Assembly (NCBI GenBank): GCA_020634855.1
Contig: JACKAU010000004.1
Location: forward strand, 434,001-498,000
Origin: Anaerolineales bacterium
Lineage (GTDB): Bacteria; Chloroflexota; Anaerolineae; 4572-78; J111
DNA length: 64,000 nucleotides
Direction of reading: 5' to 3'
The notes beneath the pieces were generated by a model, which saw only the letters and a list, made by a program, of their open reading frames with translations, did no database searches and was not told the origin of the DNA. The position numbers and the translations under genes were made by a program. The first letter of the stretch is position 1; every line of letters begins with the position of its first letter. This document shows, in pieces, positions 1-8,920 of the stretch.

Positions 1-62
1 TGGCCAAGGATGATGCGGATAGTTTGATGCCTTAAAGGGCTAAGACGATAAACGTTTTGGCT

Positions 63-383
63 CTAATTCGGAGCATGGTACAACGGCGTTTTCTTGACCG
101 CCTGATCCATTTCGGCCGGCGTTAACAGTTCGACCACCTGGTCAACCGTTATGGTGCCGTTAACAATGCCCGTGGCGGCGATGGCCATCGCGCTTTCTTT
201 GTCAGGCATATCGACAATAATGTAGTAGCTGGGGCCAACGCTGGAAAAATAGAGACATTCTAGGGAACCCCCGGCCGACGCAAAAATCTGGCGGGCCGAT
301 TCATAGCGGCCGGTACCCCCTTCTTTTATGAGCTTCTTGACACCTTCTGCTGTGTACGTGCCCTGAACAAAATACCTTGTCAT
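63..383 (-). CDS. GYD-domain small protein
   Basis: A 106-residue soluble protein matching the GYD family (PF08734): an N-terminal strand (RYFVQGTYT), a helix with an LE..YF pattern near residue 42, and a YYIIVDMPD strand followed by an Ala-rich helix, as expected for a ferredoxin-like dimer. GYD proteins have no settled function. The start is well supported by GAGGAGG about 8 bases upstream. It is the last of a run of small minus-strand genes (two SnoaL-like, one DUF3303-like) beside the SARP regulator at 2977. No signal peptide or metal motif is seen. Family call is fairly safe; role unknown. Confidence 0.75.
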   Translation of the reverse strand: MTRYFVQGTYTAEGVKKLIKEGGTGRYESARQIFASAGGSLECLYFSSVGPSYYIIVDMPDKESAMAIAATGIVNGTITVDQVVELLTPAEMDQAVKKTPLYHAPN

Positions 384-416
384 TATTTTGCCTCCTCATT
401 GAGTAAAAATTTTATG

Positions 417-521
417 CTAATCAACATCAGCGCATTTTTGGACAAAATCGAGTGAGTCTTGGTTAAACGTAGCAAAACTATCGGCAAGTTGTTGGGCATT
501 TGTCTTGGTTGACGTTGTCAT
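417..521 (-). CDS. Possible 34-residue small ORF upstream of the GYD gene
   Basis: A short reading frame with an ATG at 521 and AGGGGAT about 7 bases upstream. It encodes an acidic, Gln/Asp-rich peptide (MTTSTKTNAQQLADS... ending KCADVD) that could form one amphipathic helix. It ends 33 bases before the GYD start, so the two could share a transcript. No family is recognised. The good ribosome binding site is the main support; it may be a fragment or chance. Confidence 0.3.
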   Translation of the reverse strand: MTTSTKTNAQQLADSFATFNQDSLDFVQKCADVD

Positions 522-934
522 AAGTTATCCCCTAATAGTTAGTCTGACATACTGATCAATAAATCAGTGTCTTTCAAATCTCTCCGACATAATGGGTCTG
601 CTCTTAAGAAACATTTCTTTCGCGAATCAGATCATTATAAGCCTCGCTTTCCTCTCGTAACTTAATCAGAGCTATTCGATTGACGCCGTTTATAAGTACG
701 TAGTTGAAATTGGGCTGGAAAAACTTCAAGCGTGGATATTGAAAAGTGGTTGGGGATTACTTGATTATATCACACTTTTCGTTAAAAGGTAGTACAATTT
801 TCGCCATCCAATCCGCGCCGGTATCGGAATCCCAACAATCACTTTGGTGGCAAACGGCTGTAAGTGGGGGCAGCCCGGTAAATTGCCTGTCATTTTCTAA
901 CCTCAAGAGATGAGAATGGCGAAGCGCGACCGGC
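522..934. other. Intergenic stretch with a possible gene remnant
   Basis: No convincing complete gene. On the minus strand, an open stretch from about 745 down to a stop at 604-606 reads like a protein tail (FQYPRLKFFQPNFNYV... ending IRERNVS) but has no ATG or ribosome binding site. It could be the end of a decayed gene or a chance frame. Confidence 0.3.
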
Positions 935-1351
935 TTACTCCGGCAGCGAGATGGCCCCGATCTGGCGCATCAGGTCAAACAGATCGATTTCAAGCCACTC
1001 TTCGACCACTTTATGGTGGTCCAGCCGATAGATCGTCATCCCTTTGATTGTTACTTCCCGGCCGGTGGCGGCTACGTCCATAAATTCGCCATCGTGCAGG
1101 CTGTAGCGAATCCAGCGGCAGGCCACCCGGTCGCCGGCGGCAATCACATCATCCACTCGACCGCCAAAAGCGGGAAACGCATCACGCAGCAAGGTTACGG
1201 CTTGTTTAAGCCCCCAGCAGTCGGCCGGAAACAGACTGCTATGAAGCACATAGTCCGCCGCCACCCATTCATCCACCACGGCTAGATCGCCTTGCAACCA
1301 CAGTTTTTTGAATAGACGCTCTACAATGATTTTGTGTTGGTCGATGGTCAT
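935..1351 (-). CDS. SnoaL-like / ester-cyclase-type protein
   Basis: A 138-residue single-domain protein of the NTF2-like superfamily, closest in style to SnoaL-like polyketide cyclases (PF07366): an N-terminal helix (MTIDQHKIIVERLFKKLW), WVAADYVLH, a VACRW strand, and the typical GMTIYRLDHHKVVEEWLEID ending. Such proteins form cone-shaped barrels that bind small hydrophobic ligands; many have no known reaction. AGAGGC precedes the ATG. It belongs to the cluster of small ligand-binding-type proteins next to the SARP regulator. No membrane segment or signal peptide. Confidence 0.7.
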   Translation of the reverse strand: MTIDQHKIIVERLFKKLWLQGDLAVVDEWVAADYVLHSSLFPADCWGLKQAVTLLRDAFPAFGGRVDDVIAAGDRVACRWIRYSLHDGEFMDVAATGREVTIKGMTIYRLDHHKVVEEWLEIDLFDLMRQIGAISLPE

Positions 1352-1683
1352 AGAATGCCTCTTTTTTGGAAACTTCTGCTGTATAACCTATGTTTCTAGG
1401 ATTGGGAAATAAATAACTGCCTCAATTACCCGTAGTGCATAACGTGGCGAAGCCACAGCCAAAAATAGGACACGGATTAGACGGATCATACGGATTAACA
1501 CGGATAAAATAAATTTAGATCAGTGAAAAATCCGTTCAATCCGTGTCATCCGTAGCCTATAATTTTCGCGGGTGGCGCAAATTTGCCGCACCAACACCGT
1601 AGTGTGTAGCTGATAGTGATACGGAATACGCACTATGCAATAGGGTGTACCGTAAAAATGCGGAAGTTATTTGATCCTCGAAC
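1352..1683. repeat. Intergenic repeat-bearing stretch (CGGATTRACACGGAT type)
   Basis: No gene seen. The segment at about 1480-1560 holds an imperfect inverted repeat built from CACGGATTAGACGGAT and, on the other side, ATCCGTTCAATCCGTGTCAT, separated by an AT-rich loop. This GGATTNNACGGAT style of palindrome is a common dispersed repeat in large environmental genomes. It could also act as a transcription end for flanking genes, but there is no clear T-tract. Confidence 0.5.
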
Positions 1684-2076
1684 CTAACCGGCGCCGATAA
1701 TCTCGGCCGTGTCAGCCGCTTCAAAGAAATGGGTCATCTTGCCGTCTTTGAGGGTTGTCACGTGGACCACATTGGCCTTGAAGCGCTTGCCCGTCTCCTT
1801 CCAAACCCCGGTGAGGTAGCCCACCATGACCACCTTGTCGCCACTGCCAAAAAACTCCTGAACGTCGATGGTAAATCCGTCGTAACATTCGGGTATCGGA
1901 GCGAAGACGTTCTGCACCACCGTCTGCGGTCCAACGACCACCCCATCGCCTGATACATACGGAAATCCGGGGCTGACGTGCCATTCAACCTCCGGGTGCA
2001 TAATCGCCACCACGCCTTCGATATTACCTTCGGCGAAATCTTGATACGCTTGTTTGGCTATTGCTAAGTTGTCCAT
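1684..2076 (-). CDS. SnoaL-like NTF2-fold protein
   Basis: A 130-residue NTF2-like protein (SnoaL_2 type): MDNLAIAKQAYQDFAEGN at the N-terminus, MHPEVEWHVS, a VVGPQTV loop, FFGSGDKVVMVG, and the C-terminal HVTTLKDGKMTHFFEAAD strand pair typical of the family. The ATG at 2076 is preferred over an upstream in-frame start because AAAGGAG sits just before it. Function is likely small-molecule binding or a cyclase/isomerase-like reaction; no substrate can be inferred. It is a second, divergent member of the same fold as the 935-1351 gene. Confidence 0.72.
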   Translation of the reverse strand: MDNLAIAKQAYQDFAEGNIEGVVAIMHPEVEWHVSPGFPYVSGDGVVVGPQTVVQNVFAPIPECYDGFTIDVQEFFGSGDKVVMVGYLTGVWKETGKRFKANVVHVTTLKDGKMTHFFEAADTAEIIGAG

Positions 2077-2160
2077 GATTTTTCTCCTTTTGTCTGTTTT
2101 ATGATCGATCAACTAGAGGTTTAATTTTTTGGGCCATAGCGGCTAACACCAGGCCAGGGT

Positions 2161-2439
2161 TTAGCCCTGCATTATTTTTTGAGCCAACTGAAGCCCTTGC
2201 TCCGCCGTCAGCGCCGGTGAGACTTTGACATTAAAGACATCGCCCCATTCAGCCGAGATAGCAAAGATATCGGCGTTATTATCGGTTTCCATAATCGAAA
2301 TGACGGAATACCCATCGGTCTGAAGCCAATATTCAGCAATGACCTTTACGCCGGCCGGATATTGCCACTCTGCCCGCCGCGCGATTCGTTCGGCCGGGGC
2401 GTTGGACCCTTTAACTTCAAGTAATGCCACGAATAACAT
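2161..2439 (-). CDS. DUF3303-like small protein
   Basis: A 92-residue protein with the pattern of the DUF3303 family: MLFVALLEVKG, RRAEWQYPAGVKVIAEYWLQ, then SVISIMETDNNADIFAISAEWGDVFNVKVSPALT. It probably adopts a ferredoxin-like alpha/beta fold akin to GYD and EthD-type proteins. AAAGGAG precedes the ATG. Its position between small ligand-binding-fold proteins suggests one transcription unit with them. Function unknown. Confidence 0.65.
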   Translation of the reverse strand: MLFVALLEVKGSNAPAERIARRAEWQYPAGVKVIAEYWLQTDGYSVISIMETDNNADIFAISAEWGDVFNVKVSPALTAEQGLQLAQKIMQG

Positions 2440-2533
2440 AATTTTTCTCCTTTGTTATTTATTGACTGCTGAATAAGTACGGTTTTAGTATAGTAAGCTT
2501 GATTTGGGTATTGCCGTTTAACCTTCAATTTGT

Positions 2534-2728
2534 TTAATTTTGCATCTCTCCTTTCGCTGGGTCTTCCATCTCTTGCAGCAGAAAAATCATCAGATCATCT
2601 AGGTTGGCAAAATAGTAGTGCTGACCGGCCCCACCGACGGGGGCGACCATCACCCGCCGCTTTGAGCCGGCTTTATCGCTCCAGATGCGGATTAAGAATG
2701 ATTTATAGATACCCGGCTTGTCTGACAT
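2534..2728 (-). CDS. Small conserved-looking protein divergent from the SARP regulator
   Basis: A 64-residue protein if the ATG at 2728 is used (AAGGA about 13 bases upstream); an upstream in-frame start would give 86 residues. The sequence contains FLIRIWSDKAGSKRRVMVAP, then AGQHYYFANLDDLMIFLLQEME. The IRIW...F.sl..l..FL pattern suggests a small alpha/beta domain; I do not recognise a named family. It lies first in the minus-strand group and shares its upstream region, with its palindrome pair, with the SARP gene. Plausible target of that regulator, by position only. Confidence 0.55.
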   Translation of the reverse strand: MSDKPGIYKSFLIRIWSDKAGSKRRVMVAPVGGAGQHYYFANLDDLMIFLLQEMEDPAKGEMQN

Positions 2729-2800
2729 AAGTAACGTTGTTCCTTGATTTACTCCATAATAAAAGCCGACCATTACCCCACCATTACCCAACATAACGAC

Positions 2801-2880
2801 AGGTGACGGTCACTTGGTCAAAAATCCCCATCTGATCAACGGCAATAAAGGCTTTACCTCCTCAAAAGTGACCGTCACCT
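2801..2880. promoter_or_regulatory. Paired palindrome AGGTGACGGTCACTT / AAGTGACCGTCACCT
   Basis: Two 15-bp arms at 2801-2815 and 2866-2880 are perfect reverse complements, 50 bp apart. Each arm contains its own palindrome (GTGAC-G-GTCAC). They sit between the divergent small gene (start 2728) and the SARP regulator. Related copies occur at 24670-24715. This could be an operator pair or a small dispersed palindromic element. Confidence 0.6.
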
Positions 2881-2906
2881 TTATTGCTGTACCCAATCTC
2901 ATTCGC

Positions 2907-2934
2907 TTGTGACTTGCCCAATTTGTGCTATACT
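2907..2934 (+). promoter_or_regulatory. Predicted promoter of the SARP regulator
   Basis: TTGTGA at 2907-2912 and an extended -10 box TGC-TATACT ending at 2934 with 16 bp between the hexamers. The ATG of the downstream regulator is 43 bp further on. The same TGCTATACT extended -10 recurs at 54436-54444. Confidence 0.5.
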
Positions 2935-2976
2935 GCCAGCAACCTACCCAAAGTAAGATTACAAAAACGGACAGTG

Positions 2977-5900
2977 ATGGAACATTCCCCTGGCTTGATA
3001 AAATTGTCGCTGCTTGGCCCCTGGCAACTGCATCACCCGGACGCCTCTCCCACCAAAGAGCCGCGCCGTAAAGAGCAAGGGCTGTTGGCCTATTTGGCAG
3101 TGGAGGCCAATCTTCCCCACAGCCGCGACGCCCTGGTCGGCTTATTTTGGCCTGAACTGCCCGCCGCCGATGCGCGTAACAATTTGCGGGTGGCGCTCTC
3201 CCGGCTGAAGCGCTATCTGGGGGGCAGCGAGCTACTGGAAACCACTCGTAACACCGTGGCTTTCACCCCCACCGACCAATTTTGGCTCGATGTGGGTCAC
3301 TTTCTGGCTTGTATCAAACAAAGCGAAGCTCACGCTCACCCTACCCTGTCCGGCTGTCAAGCGTGTCGGACCAGCCTCAAACAAGCGCTCGAGTTGTATC
3401 GGGGTGAATTTTTAGCGGGCTTTTTTCTGGAGGAGTGTCTGGCTTTTGAGGAGTGGCTGTTTGTCTGGCGGGAGCGGCTGCACGTGCAGGCCCTTAAACA
3501 GTTGGAGCAGTTAGCCGACGCGGCCGCTCAGAGCGGTCATCTAGTCGAGGCGGCCGGATATGCCCGCCGCCAGATCGAACTGGACCCACTGCATGAAAGC
3601 GCCCACCGGCAGCTTATGCGGGCGTTGTATGCCCAGGGGCAGCGCAGCGCCGCCCTGAACCAGTTTCAAACGTGCCAGGCGATTTTGCAGGCCGAGTTGG
3701 GAGTTGAGCCGGAGACCGAAACGGTGCTGCTGCGACAGGAAATTCAGGCGGACACGCTCGAAATGGCCCCCTCTGAAGCCGGAGCGTCTGGAGCGGTTCG
3801 GCCCGCCCCCCGGCGCTATGCCCTACCGGAAAGCACAACCCCCTTCATTGGCCGGGAGGCCGAGCTTGATCAACTCAGCCGGCGACTGGCCGAACGAACC
3901 AGCCGGCTGATCTCGCTGGTCGGGCCGGGCGGCATCGGCAAGACCCGCCTGGCCATTCAGGCGGCTCACGCCCAGAAGGAGACCTTTCGGGACGGCGTTT
4001 TCTTTGTGCCGTTGGATGGCGCGCCGACCGCCGCCGAAATTCCGGCAGCAGTGGCCGAAGCCTTGGGCGTCACCTTCAGGGCCAGCGCCGAATCGCCCCA
4101 GACCGAAATTAGGCAGATCCTGCGCGATAAGCAGCTTTTGCTGATTATGGACAATTTGGAGCATGTTATCGATGGCGGGGCCGAGTTGCTGCTTGATATG
4201 CTCCAGTCCGCGCCGGAGGTCGTACTGTTGGTCACCTCACGAGAACAGCTCAATGCCCAAGCGGAAGATCTGTTTCGCCTGCGCGGCCTGCCTTACCCCG
4301 CTACGGATAACGACCCGGACGCGGCCCGTTATGCCGCCGTCCGCCTTTTTGCCGACCGCGCCCATCGCCTCGACAAAACGTTTGGGTTGTCAAAGGCCAC
4401 GCTAGGCGATGTTGTTCAGATTTGCCGTCTGGTGGAAGGCTTGCCGCTGGGCCTTGAATTGGCCGCCACCTGGGTGCGCGACGTTTCAGTCAACCAGATT
4501 GCTGCCTCGTTGGTCAAAGATTTCGATCTTTTAGAAACCGACTTTCGCGATATTTCACCCCGGCATCGTAATATCGCGGCGGTTTTTGAACATTCCTGGA
4601 CACTGTTGACGCCTGCTGAACAAGCGGTTTTGCCCCAACTGGCCGTCTTTCGCAGTGGCTTCACCCTGGCTGCGGCGCAAAACGTAACCGAGACCTCCCC
4701 GCTGGTGTTGACTCGCCTGCGCTACAAATCGTTTTTGCGGGGCAGCGGCGATGGCCGGTACACCATGCATGAATTGCTGCGGCAGTTGGCTCTACGCAAA
4801 CTTAAGGCGCAGCCGGCCGCCGCGGCGCAGACGCAAACCCGACACAGCCACTATTTTCTCTCTTTACTACAGGGGGAAGCCAATCGGCTAAAAGGGGAAG
4901 CGGCGGCCCAAACCGGCGCCGCCTTGCGACTGGAGATCGACAATATCCGCCAGGGCTGGCGCTGGGCGGTCGAAACCTCGGCCTGGGAGCAGCTGCGGCA
5001 AAGTGCGACGGGCTTGGTGGCCTTCTTTGTCCACGAGGGGCTAGATTTTGAAGGCGTGCAGTTGCTGCAAATCGCTATCGATGCCCTGGCGACCCAAACC
5101 GAGACCAGACCTGACCTGCTCCCCTTCCTGTTGGTCAAACAACTTTCGTTACGCAACACAATAAACACATTCGATGAGATAATGGTCAGTATCGAACGCG
5201 CCCTCACTTTGACTCAGTCAAATCCGGCCTTGGCCGACCTGGAAGCGGAAATCTATCTCATTTGGAGCCTGAATCATTTAGATTTTGTATCCAACCCTAA
5301 ACAGGCCCGCGTTTACCTGGACCGGGCCTTCGCCCTGGCTAAAGCAATAGATGATCCGGAGTTTGAGGCCTGGCTATACTGCGAGTCTGGTCGCAATTAT
5401 CTTTACGATGGTCAGTTTGATCAAGCCGTGGCGGTGCTGGAAAAGGCCTTGGCTATCTTTGAGTCGTTGGGACATTTACCCGGCCAGGCTCTGGTGTACA
5501 GCCGTCTGGCTCCGGCCTACGCGGAAGCCTACAATTTGGGGCCGGCCCTGATCTGTGATCGCCGGGCATTGAGTTTGTACACGCAAATCAATAATCAGGC
5601 TAAATTAGGCGATGCTCACAATAACCTGGCTGAAACCTATGTGCTGTTAGGCGCTTATGAACAGGCCCGCGAGCATACCCTAAAAAGTCTGGGATTTTAC
5701 CGGCAGCAAGGCTACAAAACGTATGAGGCCAACACGCTTTCATTGTACGCCCTCGTTATGGATCGGCTCGGCCAAACGGACGTCGCCGAAAAACAGTATC
5801 GAGCGTCCATTGCCCTCCAAAAGGCCCTGAAAGTGAACTTTAGTTTAAGATATTCTTTGCTTTATTGGGGCGATTTTCAATTACGCGCCGGACGGCTGGC

Positions 5901-6282
5901 CGAGGCTGAATTAACCCTCGATGAGGCGATCACGCTCAACGTGGATTTGCCTCACATGCGGCTGACCTCGCAAGCCAAACAGGCCAAAGTTTACCTGGCC
6001 CTGGGCCAGCGCGAAGCCGCCCTGGCTCTGGCCGATGCGGTTTGGCGCGAGATCGAACCCACCGGGGGGGCCGGCCTGCCGCTGCCGCTCAACACGTTGG
6101 ATGAGTGTTGTTCTGTTTTTCACGCCTGTGAGGATGATCGGGCCAGGGCGGTGTTACAACTGGCGACGAATATCCTCAAGCGAACGGCGACCGAGATTGA
6201 CGACCCTGACATGCGAGCCTCGTTCCTGAATAACGTGCCGGTCAACCGGCGGCTGCAAGCGACTTTATCGGCAACCGGGTAG
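2977..6282 (+). CDS. SARP/BTAD transcriptional regulator with NB-ARC ATPase and TPR repeats
   Basis: About 1101 residues from the ATG at 2977; the open frame begins at 2884 but that part overlaps the promoter. Order: winged-helix OmpR-like DNA-binding domain (about 8-100, LRVALSRLKRYLGG), BTAD helical domain (to about 265), NB-ARC/AAA module beginning PFIGREAELDQL with Walker A GPGGIGKT near residue 316 and Walker B LLLIMDN near 387, the LVTSREQL and LPLGLELAA motifs, then TPR-like helical repeats (about 650-1060). Such STAND-type regulators are thought to be held inactive until a ligand lets the ATPase oligomerise. It is divergent from five small minus-strand genes, its most likely targets. 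The ligand is unknown. Confidence 0.88.
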   Translation: MEHSPGLIKLSLLGPWQLHHPDASPTKEPRRKEQGLLAYLAVEANLPHSRDALVGLFWPELPAADARNNLRVALSRLKRYLGGSELLETTRNTVAFTPTDQFWLDVGHFLACIKQSEAHAHPTLSGCQACRTSLKQALELYRGEFLAGFFLEECLAFEEWLFVWRERLHVQALKQLEQLADAAAQSGHLVEAAGYARRQIELDPLHESAHRQLMRALYAQGQRSAALNQFQTCQAILQAELGVEPETETVLLRQEIQADTLEMAPSEAGASGAVRPAPRRYALPESTTPFIGREAELDQLSRRLAERTSRLISLVGPGGIGKTRLAIQAAHAQKETFRDGVFFVPLDGAPTAAEIPAAVAEALGVTFRASAESPQTEIRQILRDKQLLLIMDNLEHVIDGGAELLLDMLQSAPEVVLLVTSREQLNAQAEDLFRLRGLPYPATDNDPDAARYAAVRLFADRAHRLDKTFGLSKATLGDVVQICRLVEGLPLGLELAATWVRDVSVNQIAASLVKDFDLLETDFRDISPRHRNIAAVFEHSWTLLTPAEQAVLPQLAVFRSGFTLAAAQNVTETSPLVLTRLRYKSFLRGSGDGRYTMHELLRQLALRKLKAQPAAAAQTQTRHSHYFLSLLQGEANRLKGEAAAQTGAALRLEIDNIRQGWRWAVETSAWEQLRQSATGLVAFFVHEGLDFEGVQLLQIAIDALATQTETRPDLLPFLLVKQLSLRNTINTFDEIMVSIERALTLTQSNPALADLEAEIYLIWSLNHLDFVSNPKQARVYLDRAFALAKAIDDPEFEAWLYCESGRNYLYDGQFDQAVAVLEKALAIFESLGHLPGQALVYSRLAPAYAEAYNLGPALICDRRALSLYTQINNQAKLGDAHNNLAETYVLLGAYEQAREHTLKSLGFYRQQGYKTYEANTLSLYALVMDRLGQTDVAEKQYRASIALQKALKVNFSLRYSLLYWGDFQLRAGRLAEAELTLDEAITLNVDLPHMRLTSQAKQAKVYLALGQREAALALADAVWREIEPTGGAGLPLPLNTLDECCSVFHACEDDRARAVLQLATNILKRTATEIDDPDMRASFLNNVPVNRRLQATLSATG

Positions 6283-6371
6283 AGACAACGGGGATTTAGG
6301 CCCTGTCCTCCACCACAAATTCCACATCATCCTCACCTATACCATCGATCATATCCTCATGCGGGCAGAAT

Positions 6372-6405
6372 CATACCCGCCCGGAAATCGATCCGGGCGG
6401 GTATG
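6372..6405. terminator. Strong 13-bp hairpin after the SARP gene
   Basis: CATACCCGCCCGG (6372-6384) and CCGGGCGGGTATG (6393-6405) are perfect complements with an 8-base loop. There is no clean U-tract, so it could be a terminator or a palindromic repeat between the convergent genes ending at 6282 and 6495. Confidence 0.5.
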
Positions 6406-6494
6406 GGGTCAGGATTTTGTTAAGATCAAAGGGTAGTCTGCGCCTGGGGTGAAGGCAACGGCTGCTCTAGTGAGGCGAAATTATCCGGGCGCGA

Positions 6495-6971
6495 TCAGTA
6501 GCTAACGACGCCATCCATCGCCTTGGTGAACGTGCCCGCGTTGAGGTCAACAGTGGTCTCCCCGGTACCGGAACCGGTGGCGTCACTGAACCGGCCCGTG
6601 CCGCCGATCACGGTCCAGGAATCCGTCCCGCGATACACGCCGGGGCTAAGTTCTTCGAGAGTCTGGTTGCACAGAATGGTGAGCGTGTCGCCGTTCGCCG
6701 CGGTCAGGGTCTCGGTTAAGGTATCGGTGTTAGGGCTTGTGAACGAACCGTTGGCTTGGTACCCCTTCATATTCCCAATGTGATTCGCCTTGACGGTACC
6801 GGCAAGCTCGAAGGTTAGCTCATCTGTAATGGACACCGTACCCGAAACAGACGCCTTGAAAGGATCCGAAGAATCGTCAGCACTCGCCGAACTCGCGGTT
6901 ATACCACTGGCAGCGACCGCCATCAACATAGCAACAACAACGACCAACTGCAAAAGACGATTTTTAACCAT
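6495..6971 (-). CDS. Secreted beta-rich protein (allene-oxide-cyclase-barrel-like)
   Basis: About 158 residues from the ATG at 6971, with AAGGAAAGG upstream; the longer frame from 7022 lacks support. The N-terminus is a signal peptide (MVKNRLLQLVVVVAMLMAVAASG..., probable cleavage after ASA). The mature part alternates short strands rich in Thr, Gly and Ser and ends with VIGGTGRFSDATGSGTG, a motif typical of small secreted beta-barrel proteins related to the allene oxide cyclase-like/dirigent barrel. No catalytic residues are evident. Function unknown; it stands alone. Confidence 0.6.
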   Translation of the reverse strand: MVKNRLLQLVVVVAMLMAVAASGITASSASADDSSDPFKASVSGTVSITDELTFELAGTVKANHIGNMKGYQANGSFTSPNTDTLTETLTAANGDTLTILCNQTLEELSPGVYRGTDSWTVIGGTGRFSDATGSGTGETTVDLNAGTFTKAMDGVVSY

Positions 6972-7147
6972 TTTAATTTCCCTTTCCTTTCTAATGTGAT
7001 AACACTGATTTGATTTGAACAACTGTCATCAGTATATCACCATCAGGTTGGGGCAACATCGGGAGAACTCCCCATTGTTGCCCTTGGATTAGGGAAAGTG
7101 GGGACAACATCGTCAAGCAATTAAGCTAACCCAAGGCGCCACTGGGG

Positions 7148-8725
7148 TTACACTAATAGATTGTTTTCCATGGCAAAAAGGGTGGCGGCAGCGCGGGTAG
7201 AGACATTAATCTTGGTGTAGATATTTTGGATGTGGCGGTCAACCGTTTTATAAGATATCACCAATTCGGCGGCGATCTGCTTCATGGTGAGACCGCGGGC
7301 AATCAAACGCAGCACTTCGACTTCGCGTTCGCTCAACCCGGCGACCATCTCTTTTCTAACCGACGGGGCTTGGTGGCCGGCCACCACCAAGACGGCGTTG
7401 ACGGCCTCGCCATCGAGCTGGCCGGCTCTGACGGCACGGGTGAGTTCTTCGGCGGCCTGTTCGGGGGAAAGGGCCGGTCGATGCGCCCGGCGCTCGGTCA
7501 GGGCGCAGTAAGTGTTGGCGGCAGCTAAAATACGCGCGGCGGGGGATAACATCGTGGCAGGCGCGCCCCGAAAATAGCCGGAGCCATCTAGCCGCTCGTG
7601 GTGCAGCGCGGCCAGCGCGCCAATTTCAGCGAGTTTGGCCGGTCGGGCCAGCACGCGTTCGGTGTAATAGGGGTGCAGCCGAACTTTCTCCCATTCACGC
7701 TCGGTCAATGAGTCCTCTTTGCCCCAAATACCGGCGCTAATTCCAACCTTGCCCAGGTCATGCAGATAACCGGCCCGACGAACCAACTGCACATCTCCCG
7801 GCGGCAGACCACAATGTTCGGCGGTTCGGGCAGCCAACTCCGCCACACGGCGCGAGTGGTTCAGGAAATAGGGCGATTTGATGTCGGTGAAATCGGCAAT
7901 CGCTTCACAGGCGGTGTCGAACGCGGTTTCATCCAGAGTGAGTTGAGGACCGGGTTCGATGGCTAGCACTGTCTGCCAGGTCGGTTCAGAGTCCAGCCCG
8001 GTAAACAGCTTCTTGGCCTGTTCGCAGAAAATTTCGACCAACCAGGGGGCATACGCGCCGCCGCTCCGTTCGCGGGCCATGGCCGTGGCCGCCGCTACGC
8101 CGCCCATGTTATAAAGGACGACCGCATCTTGAGCCAATAAGGCCACGAGCGTGGCCGGGGTGATGGCATCTCCTTTAAGGGCAGGGACCCCCTGGCCATC
8201 CCAACGAGCATACATTTGGCCGACGGTTCGCACAAAACTTTCCGGAAAGTTCAGGCGAGTTGCTAGGCGTCTGGCTACTTCGCAATGACCAGGGAAAAAG
8301 CTGGTTGTCACCAAAGGCAGTTCAGCCATCTTTTGGTCAATTATTTGAGCCAATTGCTGTGGACTGGCGCTGGCGTTGGCTTGGCGAATATAACGTATCA
8401 CCATCTCAACGGTACTCTCGATGTCAGCGGTGTCAATTTTGACGTACTCAGTTCGCAAAGCTATTTCGTCGCCCACAATCGAGGATAGCCAATAGGTGTC
8501 GGCGTTACAGCCAATATAGCGCAGCAAGGCTTCATAATAGGCGTCGCGCAGGTCGGCCTCACTTAAGCCGGCCGCTTCGCCCAACCGCACAGCTACAATA
8601 CAGGTTGTCATGGCATATTCCATGGGCTGCCCCATGCCCAGGTCCGTGGCGATAGAAAGCGCCGCCATCAACTCTGCCAAACGGAGCGGGGGCGAGTCTG
8701 TTGAATAATCTGGCATTATCATCAC
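7148..8725 (-). CDS. HD-GYP-type phosphohydrolase fused to a LuxR-type DNA-binding domain
   Basis: 525 residues (ATG choice among MMIMPD is uncertain by a few codons). The N-terminal ~260 residues form a helical, HD-like region (H..GH at SFFPGHCEVARRL) that may be a degenerate HD module. Residues about 280-440 carry a full HD-GYP-like domain: NHSRRVAEL, YLHDLGK near 323, HHERLDGSGY near 376 (GSGY rather than the classical GYP), and ILAAANTYCALTERR. The C-terminal ~60 residues are a LuxR/NarL helix-turn-helix (LSEREVEVLRLIARGLTMKQIAAEL...YKTVDRHIQNIYTKI). HD-GYP domains hydrolyse cyclic dinucleotides or modified nucleotides; the fusion suggests nucleotide sensing or cleavage coupled to DNA binding. 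No receiver domain. Confidence 0.85.
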   Translation of the reverse strand: MMIMPDYSTDSPPLRLAELMAALSIATDLGMGQPMEYAMTTCIVAVRLGEAAGLSEADLRDAYYEALLRYIGCNADTYWLSSIVGDEIALRTEYVKIDTADIESTVEMVIRYIRQANASASPQQLAQIIDQKMAELPLVTTSFFPGHCEVARRLATRLNFPESFVRTVGQMYARWDGQGVPALKGDAITPATLVALLAQDAVVLYNMGGVAAATAMARERSGGAYAPWLVEIFCEQAKKLFTGLDSEPTWQTVLAIEPGPQLTLDETAFDTACEAIADFTDIKSPYFLNHSRRVAELAARTAEHCGLPPGDVQLVRRAGYLHDLGKVGISAGIWGKEDSLTEREWEKVRLHPYYTERVLARPAKLAEIGALAALHHERLDGSGYFRGAPATMLSPAARILAAANTYCALTERRAHRPALSPEQAAEELTRAVRAGQLDGEAVNAVLVVAGHQAPSVRKEMVAGLSEREVEVLRLIARGLTMKQIAAELVISYKTVDRHIQNIYTKINVSTRAAATLFAMENNLLV

Positions 8726-8920
8726 CTTCGTAAGAGGTTAGAGATATATAGATTAGAGTAGACTACGGTACATCATACTCTCTATGCTAACAGTAAGGCA
8801 AAAAATGAGACCGGTACCACCAACTTAAACTTTCAATAATAGGGCTTGACCTGACTATAAGTGTAGGGTTTATAATGGCTCCAATGACGACACAAGATAA
8901 CATATTCATTGGAGAGAAAC

